Shown here: positions 40,636-49,448 of the stretch, piece after piece
Position numbering within the stretch: position 1 is the stretch's first letter
How the letters are laid out: each line of letters begins with the position of its first letter
Source: Brevipalpus yothersi
Lineage: Eukaryota > Arthropoda > Arachnida > Trombidiformes > Tenuipalpidae
NCBI GenBank assembly: GCA_003956705.1
Contig: QZCP01000019.1
Span: 11,573-75,572 of the forward strand
Direction: 5' to 3'
Length of the DNA stretch: 64,000 nt
Notes under the pieces: generated by a model
Told to the model about the DNA's origin: nothing
Database searches by the model: none
The model's input: the letters and a program-made list of their open reading frames with translations, nothing else
Program-made: the position numbers and the translations under genes

Positions 40636-40795
40636 TCTATACTCTAGAACCTCCTTGTTGTCTCGCCATTGGAGTAACAATGTATTGTCATTCATCATCA
40701 CTCCTTAAACTATTTCTATTTGATCATCAGTAAATTTTTGGAACAGCTATCATAATTGTGAATAATTTCTGTCCGTTTCTATTTCATTGCACGGG
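40630..40795 (-). pseudogene. Fragment of a second Polinton DNA polymerase (segment before motif C)
   Basis: On the minus strand this matches the polymerase segment EIIHNYDS through a degraded linker to MMNDNTLLLQ and LEY, corresponding to about residues 455-500 of the local polB open frame. At least two in-frame stops are present (near 40,790 and 40,720). The match ends abruptly at LEY, exactly where the other fragment at 38,440 resumes. This is what shows that the intervening transposon is an insertion. Confidence 0.8.
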
Positions 40796-41010
40796 CGCTT
40801 AACACTGTTTACTTCCTATTTCCCTCCATCACACTTGATTTCTTCGTATTTGTGGAATCAATTGCTAATTGTTGAATATAAATATGAATCCTGCCCACAC
40901 TCTTCCTATCCGAGTGAGGAATTTGAAGAATTAACTCAAGAGTCTTAAAAAGTTGGTGGCCACTCTCGAACTCCAATGTTAAAGTGATTGCTTCCAATTA
41001 TAATGGATCG

Positions 41011-41347
41011 ATGAGCGAGATTGACAGGCTAGAACAAGCGTTAACCGAGCGTGAAAGAGGAATCGAGCGGATCATATAATCGAGACCCAACACTATCAAG
41101 TGCAAGAACTTCGAGAGAAGCTACGAGTGAAAAGGCTGAGTACGATCAGTATATTGAGTATCTTCACGGTAAGCTCGATGGTATGGTTGATGTCCCGAGA
41201 AGTCAGCTCAGCAATGCCGCCCATGTGCTCCTCGAGAGAAGAATGGAGGAAATTGAAAGGGTTGTGAGGGCTGAAATGGCCCAAAATGCTGACTTGAACC
41301 TCAATAGAGGACTTCAAAAAAAAATTCAAGTTTTCTCACCATTGTAA
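41011..41347 (+). pseudogene. Possible decayed coiled-coil protein fragment
   Basis: A charged helical stretch starts at ATG 41011 (SEIDRLEQALTERERG), hits a stop after 22 codons, and continues in another frame to 41347 with SEKAEYDQYIEYLHGKLDG and LERRMEEIERVV. The composition is protein-like and heptad-like, unlike the surrounding DNA. I do not recognise the family. It might belong to the second, degraded Polinton whose polB fragment lies next to it, or to another mobile element. Confidence 0.35.
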
Positions 41348-41512
41348 TGCTGAATAAGCTCTTCTATCATTCAAAAGTTTAAATAAACGGTCAATTTTTC
41401 AAATATTCCAATAGAAAAACCGTTGATAATATGATTCATTGAGCGTGGGATTGTGCGTGAGATTGGTTTATTTGTAAACGAAAAAGACCATCTACATTGA
41501 GTGATAATGTAA

Positions 41513-41640
41513 AAAATACCCTTCTCCCGGTTAAAAATTCACCCTCTCTGTGTCAAAATTCTACCCATTCATGGTGGATAATCCACCCTCCATGGTGTAA
41601 AAATTCCCCCTCTCCAGCAGGTTAGTGTGAAGATACCCAC
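41513..41640 (+). repeat. Degenerate ~23-base tandem repeat
   Basis: About five imperfect copies of a unit like TAAAAATTC-CCCTCTC-GTG follow one another. Such arrays are common inside arthropod transposon ends, but no flanking ends were recognised here. Confidence 0.6.
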
Positions 41641-41659
41641 CCTATTACTACTATCGAGT

Positions 41660-43760
41660 CCAGGAATAAATCTGACAATTGTGAGAGAAGTTGAAGTCTG
41701 ATCCAGTTATCCAATGGTAACATAAGTTTCACTCTCTTGCTTGGTTTGTGAATAAATTATCCAAAAGAATGGATTAAAACTGAGGACAATCTCGCGCTTT
41801 ACTGATGCCTTCTCTGATAAGCTTATTGAACACAGAAGTTATTAATTGAAGTGATTTCCATGAATTTTCTGGATAGAAATTATGGGTCGTATCCTAAACG
41901 ATTCAATTGACTTCTCAGAGTTAGCATGGAGGTCAATCGGGCATTCTCAGAGACAAGAGAGAAAAAAACAAAATTTTCCTTAAGATGGAACTTATCCATG
42001 GACAAGCTCTAACTGATATGCATAATTGATAAAATTCATCAGCTTCCTGGGTTTGATATGGTTTTCGGGCTTAAAAATCTGTATTATAGGATTCGGATCC
42101 GAGGGAGATGAACCACTCAGTAAATTGAAAAGGTTCGAATAATTCAGAGAAATCTTTTCCTCGATAATACATGTATGAAGATTTGGAGAATTCGGCAGGA
42201 TGACCTTAATTCGTCTCACATTCCAGATGAATGAGTAGTTTGATGAAACAAACGTTCAATTTGGGTTCCCTTAGATTCTGTTCTTGTTATAAAGATTGAG
42301 CCCCTCACAGGTTGAGTCCTCGATCATGACCTGATATTGAGCAAAAAAATATCTTATCCTAGTGGAATTTCATCAAATTTCTCAATTCCAATCAAAACAT
42401 CGAAACCAATCCAAATACCTGTCTACCTGGCTTTAGCTGATGTAACAAAGTGAGTTCGTTTATAAAACTCATGTCGATGTTGATTATAGTTTAAAACGAG
42501 CCATATATCATCAATATAATCTTGCCACCTTTCTCATGTTAACGATGGCATTAAAATGATCCAGTTTCAAAGTTACCAAATCTGGAAAGAAATCTAAGGA
42601 TAGTATGAGTCTGACCTAGTTATTCAGTAGGAACGACATTTCCACCACTTTTGCTGTAATTATCGAAAAGAATGAATGAAAACTGGAGATAACATTGCTA
42701 TCCCGTTCGATACATGACAAGATATGATACAGTGCCTTCTGTGATGAGCTCATTGAACACAAAAGTTATTAATTGAAGTGATATTCCTCAATCTGCTGGT
42801 TAGAAAAAACTAGAGTTCGTTTCCAAAACGAATTGATGTATACCATATACACCATGTACATGTAGATGAGCTTACAAGAGATAAGAATTTTGGCAACTGA
42901 TCTGATAAAAATTGATTTGAAATATCAGAAAAACTTTATCGATTTTCTTTTTGAAGTTTCTATGACTTTGAACCTGGGTGAGAAAATGGTTATCACACAT
43001 ATCTGAACGGAAAACAGCTTATAAAAATTTGATTGGCAAGATCATAGAGATAATATGTCTCCCACCAGGATGATAGGCGGTGAAAAGGAATAAAGAAAAA
43101 TAGCATCTTTGCTTGGCTATTTCTTGGAGACAAAAGATAGATAATCAGTGATCTAAATATCTAGGAATTATTCATCTCATTATCTGAATGTCTTGACTTG
43201 CTGTGGAAATATTTTCATCTTTCCAAGCGTTTAAGGAATCATTGGCTTGGTATCTTATAAAGATCTAACGTGTGAACTGGCATTGATGAGCAACCTAGCC
43301 AGAAGTCAACTTTTCGGCTCATCTGAGATGAATCAATTTGTTGTGAGGTAGGCTTAATTTCTGAGTGTCAATTCTTCTCTTCTCAATGAAGAGCTTTACC
43401 ACTCTTCCATTATATTTTGATTGACGATGATGTTAGAATGATTCTGATCTTGAATTGTCTGGAATCCAGCTGAAGCCATGGTTTATCTACTTATTGATCA
43501 ATCGAAGGACTAAAAATTCCCAAACAGACCAGTTTATGAACACCTTAATAGCCTGAGACATTGTTTGCTGGAACAATCAGCATATCACCATGAATCGATG
43601 ACTAAAATCTTTGCTGCTTCCAGGGTTCAAATCTCAGTGCTTCTGTTAGATAGTTATATCATGAAAATCTGTCATAACAGTTAATTCAAAAACTGTGTGA
43701 AGTCGATCGCTTATAAAACGGAATGAAAGACGTTTTTCGGTTGATATTACAGTGGATTTC
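41660..43760. repeat. Old non-coding duplicated unit, type B copy 3
   Basis: Carries the landmarks of the type B unit in order: GTCTGATCCAGTTAT (41,700), GATGCCTTCTCTGATAAG (41,805) and again GTGCCTTCTGTGATGAG (42,730), ATATGTCTCCCACCAGGATG (43,060), AATCATTGGCTTGGTATC (43,240) and GGTTCAAATCTCAGTGCTTC (43,625). It contains an internal duplication of its first half. The Polinton begins about 0.6 kb downstream. Confidence 0.75.
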
Positions 43761-44375
43761 ACTTGAAATATGTGCATTTTTCAAATGAGTTTAGACTTTT
43801 TTCTCTTTGGATAAGATATACAAGGTCGAGAAGAAGGTGAAGGACACAAGTAAGCATCATAAATAGAAGTCTTGCAAATGAGATTGGAATCATTCCTTTT
43901 GAAAATAGAGATCGGAGTGTATGTTTAAGTTTTCACATTCAGATAGTGAAAATGTCTCGAGATTATGCAAGAGTATTTGATGAATGAAGTTTTCTATCTT
44001 ATCGAACGTGCCTATTCGATGAATGAAGTATCCTATTTTATTGAACGCGCCTCAGGTGCAATTGATGAACATTTCTGTACTAATTACTGCACTACGATTG
44101 GTTTACGATGATCTCACTACACAAAAAATGCCTATTGATGATGAATTTGGTGTAAAAATCATATTTACTTGACGCTTCTCTTTTTTCTTCTGAATAAACT
44201 CCATTCTCATTTGAAATCTCTGAATTGTCCTTGCTGCCTGTGTGAAGGACTCCAATCAAATTTGCAAAAAGTCTTATTTCTTGTGTAAAACACTCCTATT
44301 TCAAATGAAATTCACTGTACTATTCATACGAGTAGTCAAACAAAATCTTTAATGGAAAATCAAGCATACTTAAAC
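43761..44375. other. Left flank of the Polinton, gene-free
   Basis: No coding frame was recognised. The last 40 bases resemble the sequence at 34,335-34,375. Confidence 0.5.
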
Positions 44376-44381
44376 ATCTTC
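44376..44381. repeat. Candidate left target-site duplication of the Polinton
   Basis: ATCTTC immediately precedes the terminal AGTAGTAATG. The six bases after the right terminus are ATATTC (5 of 6 identical). Polintons make 6-bp target duplications, so this is compatible with one mutated copy, but it is not proof. Confidence 0.5.
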
Positions 44382-44693
44382 AGTAGTAATGTTGGCAGTT
44401 TGTTCCAGCCATCTCCCCCCCAAAAATGGGGGGTGGGAAAATCCCTTTTTGCCGACAAAGGGGGAGGGAAGGGGGAGCGGGATTATATAATCCTTTGATG
44501 TTCGCCGACAAGGGGGGGGGGGTGAGAACCATGTGAACCTTTGATGTTCGCCGACAAGGGGGAGGGTGAGAACTATGTAATCCTTTGATGTCCGCCGACA
44601 AGGGGGGTGAGAACTATGTGATCCTTTGATGTTCACCGACAAGGGGGTGAGTGAGAACAATGTGAACCTTTGATGTATGCTGACCCGGAAGCA
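44382..44693 (+). repeat. Left terminal inverted repeat of the Polinton
   Basis: Matches the right terminus (56909-57181) inverted. It starts AGTAGTAATG, then has a C7/G6 hairpin-like block and a G-rich stretch. Five copies follow of a unit of about 45 bases containing CTTTGATGT--GCCGACAAGG and GAGAAC-ATGTGA. It ends at GACCCGGAAGCA. The left arm has one more unit than the right, which explains the length difference (312 against 273 bases). A further lone CTTTGATGTAT lies just inside at about 44,723. Confidence 0.95.
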
Positions 44694-44813
44694 ATAAGAG
44701 GTAGGATTGGAATTTCTATAAACCTTTGATGTATCCCAACAGTGCTCTGTTGTGTCTAATTAGAGGATAGCAACAGAAACCTATTAAAATTGAATATCAT
44801 CAGAGACGAAAAT

Positions 44814-45473
44814 ATGGAGATTTCCAAGAGTTATCTACAGTTTCGGCATCCATTCACCGCTATAATTGCTGGGCCAACTTCAAGCGGCAAAACATATCTC
44901 GTGAGAGAAATTTTCAAACATCATGCTGACACAATAAAAAGAGAGTCCACGAAACCACTAAAAGTTTTATGGTGCTATGGTATCTGGCAAAACTCATACA
45001 AGGAAAAAATCCCAGGAGTAGAGATCCAGTACACTGATATACTACCAAAGGAAAATGAGCTCAGGGATAATAAGCCAGACATCATTGTGTGTGATGACAT
45101 GATGAACGAAGTGAAAGATGATGCACATATGGCTGCTTTGTTCACACGCATTAGTCATCACATGAACATATCAATAATTTTCATCGTTCAAAATTTATTT
45201 TTCCAAGGCAAACAATGTCGGAATATCTCCCTGAATGCACATTATATTGTGCTGATGAAAAATGTGAGAGACAAAAATCAAGTAAATCATTTGGCTCGTC
45301 AATTTGCACCGGGTAAAGTCTCAAACTTCATCGATATCTTCAATGATGCAACTCAAGGAGAGAGAGGTTATATAAGAGTTGACCTCACCACACAGACACC
45401 GGACAGATTTCGTATCCAAACTAATATCATCCCTGGAGAGAGAGGCTTGAGTCCGACAATTTATCAGCTTTGA
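44814..45473 (+). CDS. Polinton packaging ATPase (A32-like, FtsK/HerA superfamily)
   Basis: 219 residues. Walker A GPTSSGKT lies at residues 20-27 after a short FRHPFTAIIA strand. Walker B is the IIVCDD stretch near residue 95. Polintons and related viruses use this ATPase to drive DNA into the capsid. The first in-frame ATG is 44814; an open TTG-led extension upstream is not needed. The stop codon is followed after two bases by the next gene's ATG, and this is the first gene of the late block. There is no heat shock element in front, and only a weak TATAAAC at about 44,717. The length is normal for the family and the frame is intact. Confidence 0.93.
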   Translation: MEISKSYLQFRHPFTAIIAGPTSSGKTYLVREIFKHHADTIKRESTKPLKVLWCYGIWQNSYKEKIPGVEIQYTDILPKENELRDNKPDIIVCDDMMNEVKDDAHMAALFTRISHHMNISIIFIVQNLFFQGKQCRNISLNAHYIVLMKNVRDKNQVNHLARQFAPGKVSNFIDIFNDATQGERGYIRVDLTTQTPDRFRIQTNIIPGERGLSPTIYQL

Positions 45474-45475
45474 AA

Positions 45476-45826
45476 ATGTCTAACAACTTATGTGAATGTA
45501 TGAAGTTTTTTGAGATACTTGCCGATGTGAAGAGTCCTACACTGAGAGGAGAACTTTTATTTGAGAAAAGCTCTGATAAAAGAATATTGAGAGCTCTAAG
45601 CGAGATTGGTGTTAATGTGGTAAACCGCAACTTGCCATTGAACCAAAACCAGAAATCACAGTTGAGGAAACATGGAAATTCCTTAAAACGATTGGCGAGT
45701 ATGAACACAAAAACTCGTCGAGGAAAGCAAAAACTTATAAAACAAACGGGTGGTTTCCTCCCTATTCTAATACCTGCACTGCTGAATATACTCTCTGCAA
45801 TTGCTGCGAATAAAATTCAGAACTGA
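45476..45826 (+). CDS. Small basic Polinton protein with hydrophobic tail
   Basis: 116 residues. The N-terminal half is helical and mixed-charge. The middle is strongly basic (KSQLRKHGNSLKRL, TRRGKQKL), and the end is QTGGFLPILIPALLNILSAI. I recognise this basic-then-GGF-hydrophobic layout as a recurrent small protein of Polintons and related viruses, often sitting next to the ATPase. It is thought to be a minor virion component, perhaps like adenovirus core or membrane-lytic peptides, but the biochemical role is inference. The ATG sits 2 bases after the ATPase stop and the next gene starts 6 bases after its stop, so the three are tightly packed. Confidence 0.85.
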   Translation: MSNNLCECMKFFEILADVKSPTLRGELLFEKSSDKRILRALSEIGVNVVNRNLPLNQNQKSQLRKHGNSLKRLASMNTKTRRGKQKLIKQTGGFLPILIPALLNILSAIAANKIQN

Positions 45827-45832
45827 TCATTC

Positions 45833-46567
45833 ATGTCTCGTGTCAAAAAGTACATTGTTGTTCCAAGTGAACAGCTCGAGAATGATATGGTGGTTGACCA
45901 AACTGGTGGCTCGATAGTGAATACTTTGAGTGATCAGGTTGTCATCACGAAGAAAAAGGCTGTAAAATCGAACAACTTCTTCTCACAATTGCTAAGAATA
46001 GCCCTGAAGTTAGCAAAAATTGGTGGATATGAGGTAGATGGTCGTATCCGCTCTGCTACTGGTCAACTCTTGGATGGTACTAATATTGTGGATCTACTCG
46101 ACCACACAACTTCACCAAAAAGAATTTTGAAAGGCTTGGATGACTTCATTCTTCTTCTATATAGAGCTGGTGTGGAACCAGAGCTCGTTCTCAACAGAGA
46201 CATTAAAGCTGAGCTGATGAAGCTATACTCAAATCCAATAACATCGAGGATTAATAAGAGAAATACTGGTGATATCTCCAAATCTCCAACTGCCATCACT
46301 AATACACTAATCGAGGAAATCGGAAATAATGATGATGAACAGATGATAACTGATGAGATGGATGCATCCATCACCCAAGAGCCTGAGCCAGAAACACCGA
46401 GAAGATCGGATCAATCTTGGATCACTTCTGGGAGAAGCAACCCAAGCAATGATAGATCACTACTCACAAATGCACCAAGACGCTCGAAAAGAAGTAGAAA
46501 AGAAAGATTCATTATATATGGAACAACTGGACGGAGTGGAAATCGTGTGGAATGGATTGAGAAGTGA
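45833..46567 (+). CDS. Conserved Polinton protein (RIRS-G--L-GTNIVDLL family), probable virion protein
   Basis: 244 residues. The middle, around residues 62-115, has GYEVDGRIRSATGQ, DGTNIVDLLDH and GLDDFILLLYRAGV. This is a block I know from proteins conserved across animal Polintons, with the same glycine-flanked NIVDL core. Function is unproven; a minor structural role is likely from its place among capsid genes. The last 70 residues are low-complexity (PEPETPRRSDQS, RRSKRSRKER) and overlap, in another frame, a protein-like stretch open from 46353. This raises the possibility of a frameshift near 46,350-46,400, so the C-terminus is uncertain. The N-terminal half reliably belongs to the family. 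Confidence 0.75.
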   Translation: MSRVKKYIVVPSEQLENDMVVDQTGGSIVNTLSDQVVITKKKAVKSNNFFSQLLRIALKLAKIGGYEVDGRIRSATGQLLDGTNIVDLLDHTTSPKRILKGLDDFILLLYRAGVEPELVLNRDIKAELMKLYSNPITSRINKRNTGDISKSPTAITNTLIEEIGNNDDEQMITDEMDASITQEPEPETPRRSDQSWITSGRSNPSNDRSLLTNAPRRSKRSRKERFIIYGTTGRSGNRVEWIEK

Positions 46568-46580
46568 AGAACACGAGAAA

Positions 46581-47711
46581 ATGACTATTCCTCAGGCAAC
46601 TTCTGATATTCTATCCAAAATATATTATGATGCCAATAATCCTGCAGGATATGCCAGTCAAGCTAAGCTCTTCCATGAAGCTAGCTTGATAGATCCAAGC
46701 ATAACACTCAAACAAGTACAACAATGGCTCAGAAGCCAACTTACCTATACTTTGCACAGGAATGTTAGACGTAACTTTTTGCGTAATAGAGTTATTGTTA
46801 GTGAAATTGATGAACAATGGCAAGCCGATTTAGTAGACTTACAAGAATTCAAATCAAGAAATAAAGGCAATGGTTACATACTCACAATTGTCGATGTTTT
46901 TTCCAAATATGCATGGGCAATACCAATAGTGAACAAAGGCTCGAGAGCTGTTTCATTGGCTTTCAAAAACCTTTTTGAGACTGTGAAGCGCATACCTACC
47001 AAACTACAGACGGACAAAGGAACTGAGTTCCTCAACAGAGAGGTGCAAAAGGTTTTCAATGATTTTGGTGTACACCATTTCACTGCTATAAACCCTCGAA
47101 CAAAATGCAGTGTTGTTGAGCGGTTCAATAGAACACTCAAGTCTAAGATGTTCAAGTTTTTCACTGCAAAGGGTACACGCAAGTATGTTGATGTGCTACA
47201 AGCGCTGGTAAAGTCCTATAACAATAGTATCCACAGAGGTATAGGAAAGCGTCCTGCATGGGTGAATGATAGTCACAAAAAAGAAATAATGCACAAAATG
47301 TATGGAGTGTTGACAAGAAGAGAGCTACTCAAGAAGCATTATGCAATGGTGAAGAATAATAGATCATCCAAGATAAACATTGGTGATACAGTTCGCAAAA
47401 CATATGAACTCAAACCAGGCTTTGACAAGGCATACTATCCTAACTGGACTGATGAGACTTTCAAAGTTGAGAAAATCATAGCCAAAATGCCTAGAAAAGT
47501 ATATAAAGTAGTTGATGCATCTGGTACCTCACTTCAAAGATTATTTTATCCTGAGGAGATGCAAAGAATTGATCCTAATGGTCTATATCGGATTGAGAAA
47601 GTTATAAAACAGAGGAGAACAAGAGCTGGTGTAGAGTATTTTGTGAAGTATCTTGGTTATCCGTCAACATATAATCAATGGATCCCAGCAAAAGATCTTC
47701 AACATCTATAG
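46581..47711 (+). CDS. Polinton retroviral-type integrase (DD35E) with chromodomain
   Basis: 376 residues from ATG 46581. A helical DNA-binding-like N-terminus comes first, then the rve catalytic core with Asp83 (EQWQADLVDL), Asp145 (LQTDKGTEF) and Glu180 (VVERFNRTLK), spaced as an exact DD35E. An SH3-like stretch follows (INIGDTVRK to VYKVVD), and a chromodomain ends the protein (LYRIEKVI to QWIPAKDL, residues 335-376). The integrase joins element ends to host DNA; the chromodomain may steer it to marked chromatin. I chose 46581 because it is 14 bases after the previous stop, in line with neighbouring spacing. The frame is open back to ATG 46353, which would overlap the previous gene by 215 bases. 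No HHCC zinc finger is visible. All catalytic residues are present. Confidence 0.93.
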   Translation: MTIPQATSDILSKIYYDANNPAGYASQAKLFHEASLIDPSITLKQVQQWLRSQLTYTLHRNVRRNFLRNRVIVSEIDEQWQADLVDLQEFKSRNKGNGYILTIVDVFSKYAWAIPIVNKGSRAVSLAFKNLFETVKRIPTKLQTDKGTEFLNREVQKVFNDFGVHHFTAINPRTKCSVVERFNRTLKSKMFKFFTAKGTRKYVDVLQALVKSYNNSIHRGIGKRPAWVNDSHKKEIMHKMYGVLTRRELLKKHYAMVKNNRSSKINIGDTVRKTYELKPGFDKAYYPNWTDETFKVEKIIAKMPRKVYKVVDASGTSLQRLFYPEEMQRIDPNGLYRIEKVIKQRRTRAGVEYFVKYLGYPSTYNQWIPAKDLQHL

Positions 47712-47953
47712 AGTCATTGAGCTCACTTTCTCAGCCCCACACTATACTGTTCATCGTGCAAGTTGCTCTCATCTTTATTGTTGTGCACTCAAGTTTGATT
47801 AATCTGACTTTCGAGATTGGTAACCAAAATCTGTGGACTGTGATTCTCACAAGTTGCTTAGGTATAATAATGCCCAATCCCAAGTTGAAGCCCAGCAGTC
47901 GAGATCTTGGTGGTAGCGGACCTTCAGAGGGTATTTCCACGCCAAAGGTATAA
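47678..47953 (+). CDS. Small two-segment membrane protein of the Polinton
   Basis: 91 residues. A strong hydrophobic segment (TILFIVQVALIFIVVHSSLI, residues 22-41) is followed by a short polar loop and a second segment (LWTVILTSCLGIIMPNPKLK). The end is hydrophilic and Gly/Ser-rich. The LW---L-S-LG---PNPKLK pattern recurs in tiny membrane proteins of other animal Polintons, so this is a genuine gene despite its size. Its role is unknown; virion membrane contact or release is only inference. Its ATG overlaps the integrase end by 34 bases, and the penton gene begins 38 bases after its stop. Confidence 0.82.
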   Translation: MDPSKRSSTSIESLSSLSQPHTILFIVQVALIFIVVHSSLINLTFEIGNQNLWTVILTSCLGIIMPNPKLKPSSRDLGGSGPSEGISTPKV

Positions 47954-47991
47954 TAGATTCGGTACTGTTTGCAGAGCTACTCAGCACAACT

Positions 47992-48897
47992 ATGGACTCA
48001 TTCACTATTACACTCCCAAGTAATGTGGTAAATAATGGTGCTAAAAAGAATAAGATATCTAGCTATCACACTGAGCTTGCTCAGAAAATCGATTTGGAAG
48101 GTGACTGGTTGGTTGGCCTTTACGAAATATCATACAGCAAAAGCTGGTACAACATACCGAAAAAAGAATCGATCGAGCTACTTCATCATACAGGACACAG
48201 GATCGGCTGGGCATCAGTGGAACCGGGGTTTTTTGCCGATGGTGAGAGCCTTCAAAAAGCTATTCAGGAAAGTCTCAGCAATGAGCTCCTAACATACTCA
48301 ACCAGATATAATCCCACTTTACCAAATGGAAGGGCTGATGGAAACCTGCCACTTGAAGTGGTGCCTCTACCAAAAATCAAAACGAATCCCGAGCTGATTT
48401 TCGACTCAAATGCACACAGGTTTAGATGTGTATTTGGGCGAGATGACGAAGACCATCCAATTTTCATGAAGTTCAGTCCAGATCTCAGTCTTATGCTGGG
48501 CTTTGACGAAGGCATGCTCAATGCATACATAGAGATTTGCAGAGAGCAGATATCCAAGGGTCAAGGAATAGATAATGCTCATCTCAAAAAATCCGCAGAG
48601 TATCCAGCCGAAATGAGAGGAGGCTATCACACTCTCTTCTTGTATACGGATATCGTCAAACCATCACTTGTGGGGAACAAATATGCTCAACTACTGCGAA
48701 CGATAACTGTACCCAACGAGGCAAAGTTTGGTGATCAATGTGTTATCAGCTACACAAACCCAATATATTTTCCGTTACATGTGAAAAATTTTCAAAACAT
48801 TTCACTCGAGTTGAAAGATGACTCAGGCTTACCAATACCATTTCAATTTGGTAGAACAATTGTAACTCTCAGTTTCAAGAGAGATGAAAAGCTATAA
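47992..48897 (+). CDS. Polinton minor capsid (penton-like, single jelly-roll) protein
   Basis: 301 residues. The N-terminus FTITLPSNVV, then ISSYHTELAQKIDLEGDWLVGLYEISY-KSWYNI, is the characteristic opening of the Polinton minor capsid protein: target strands for the virion, then the first jelly-roll strands. The C-terminal third has a repeated strand pattern (YPLHVKNFQNISLELKDDSG) and ends in TIVTLSF. In this virus-like group the protein forms the pentameric vertices of the capsid built by the major capsid protein. The length agrees with the family, the frame is intact, and it is followed after 36 bases by the next gene. Confidence 0.9.
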   Translation: MDSFTITLPSNVVNNGAKKNKISSYHTELAQKIDLEGDWLVGLYEISYSKSWYNIPKKESIELLHHTGHRIGWASVEPGFFADGESLQKAIQESLSNELLTYSTRYNPTLPNGRADGNLPLEVVPLPKIKTNPELIFDSNAHRFRCVFGRDDEDHPIFMKFSPDLSLMLGFDEGMLNAYIEICREQISKGQGIDNAHLKKSAEYPAEMRGGYHTLFLYTDIVKPSLVGNKYAQLLRTITVPNEAKFGDQCVISYTNPIYFPLHVKNFQNISLELKDDSGLPIPFQFGRTIVTLSFKRDEKL

Positions 48898-48933
48898 ATA
48901 GAATGAATATGCCAATAAAAAGATCTGTTGGAC

Positions 48934-49446
48934 ATGATGTCTAATGCGTACATTGAATATTATTTGAACCAAGCTGGTTCAGGCTTGTCGGCTTTTGAGG
49001 GTATACGATATCAAAGAGGCAATGGTTTCTTCGGTCGCTTATTGTCTGGAGCTATTCTACCTGCCTTGCGTTTTCTTGGGAGAAGAGCTCTCAGCACTGG
49101 TGTTAATGTTGGTATGGATGTACTTGATGGTTCTAACTTCAAGGATTCGGTGAAGAACCACTCAAAGAAAGCAGCGAGAGATATTGCATCAAGAGCACTC
49201 ACCAGAGCACAACAATACATACAAACAGGTAGTGGTGTGAAGAGAAAGAGAGTCTCGCTACTAAGTAGCGTTCCACCATCAAAACGCAAGGAGAAAGCTA
49301 TAAAAAGATCAAAAGTTAGTGACAAGAGGGCAATTCCAAGGAGTAAATCTAAAAATAAACCTGTTAAGAAGCCTACCAAGAAGCGTACCAGGAAAATTGG
49401 AGCAAAAACTCTCAATAGTAGATACAAGTTTGATTTCCTTGCGTGA
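48934..49446 (+). CDS. Basic virion/core protein of the Polinton (adenovirus pVI/core-like)
   Basis: 170 residues from ATG 48934. The start is YYLNQAGSGLSAFEGIRYQRGNGFFGRLL in character (a Gly-rich, QAGSG----F-G--YQRG-G motif shared by animal Polintons). Then comes an amphipathic region (ILPALRFLGRRALSTG, GMDVLDG), and the C-terminal half is very basic (KRKRVSLL, KPVKKPTKKRTRK). The layout resembles adenovirus pVI and core proteins, which pair an amphipathic helix with DNA-binding basic tails. A DNA-condensing or membrane-disrupting role is inference. A TTG-led extension of two codons upstream is ignored. The stop is followed after 2 bases by the major capsid ATG. Confidence 0.85.
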   Translation: MMSNAYIEYYLNQAGSGLSAFEGIRYQRGNGFFGRLLSGAILPALRFLGRRALSTGVNVGMDVLDGSNFKDSVKNHSKKAARDIASRALTRAQQYIQTGSGVKRKRVSLLSSVPPSKRKEKAIKRSKVSDKRAIPRSKSKNKPVKKPTKKRTRKIGAKTLNSRYKFDFLA

Positions 49447-49448
49447 AA

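Noticed and set aside
44370..44660. Minus-strand frames in the left terminal repeat with repeated SSHP/LSVNIKG units
   Set aside because: They translate the iterated terminal repeat. No coding role is likely.
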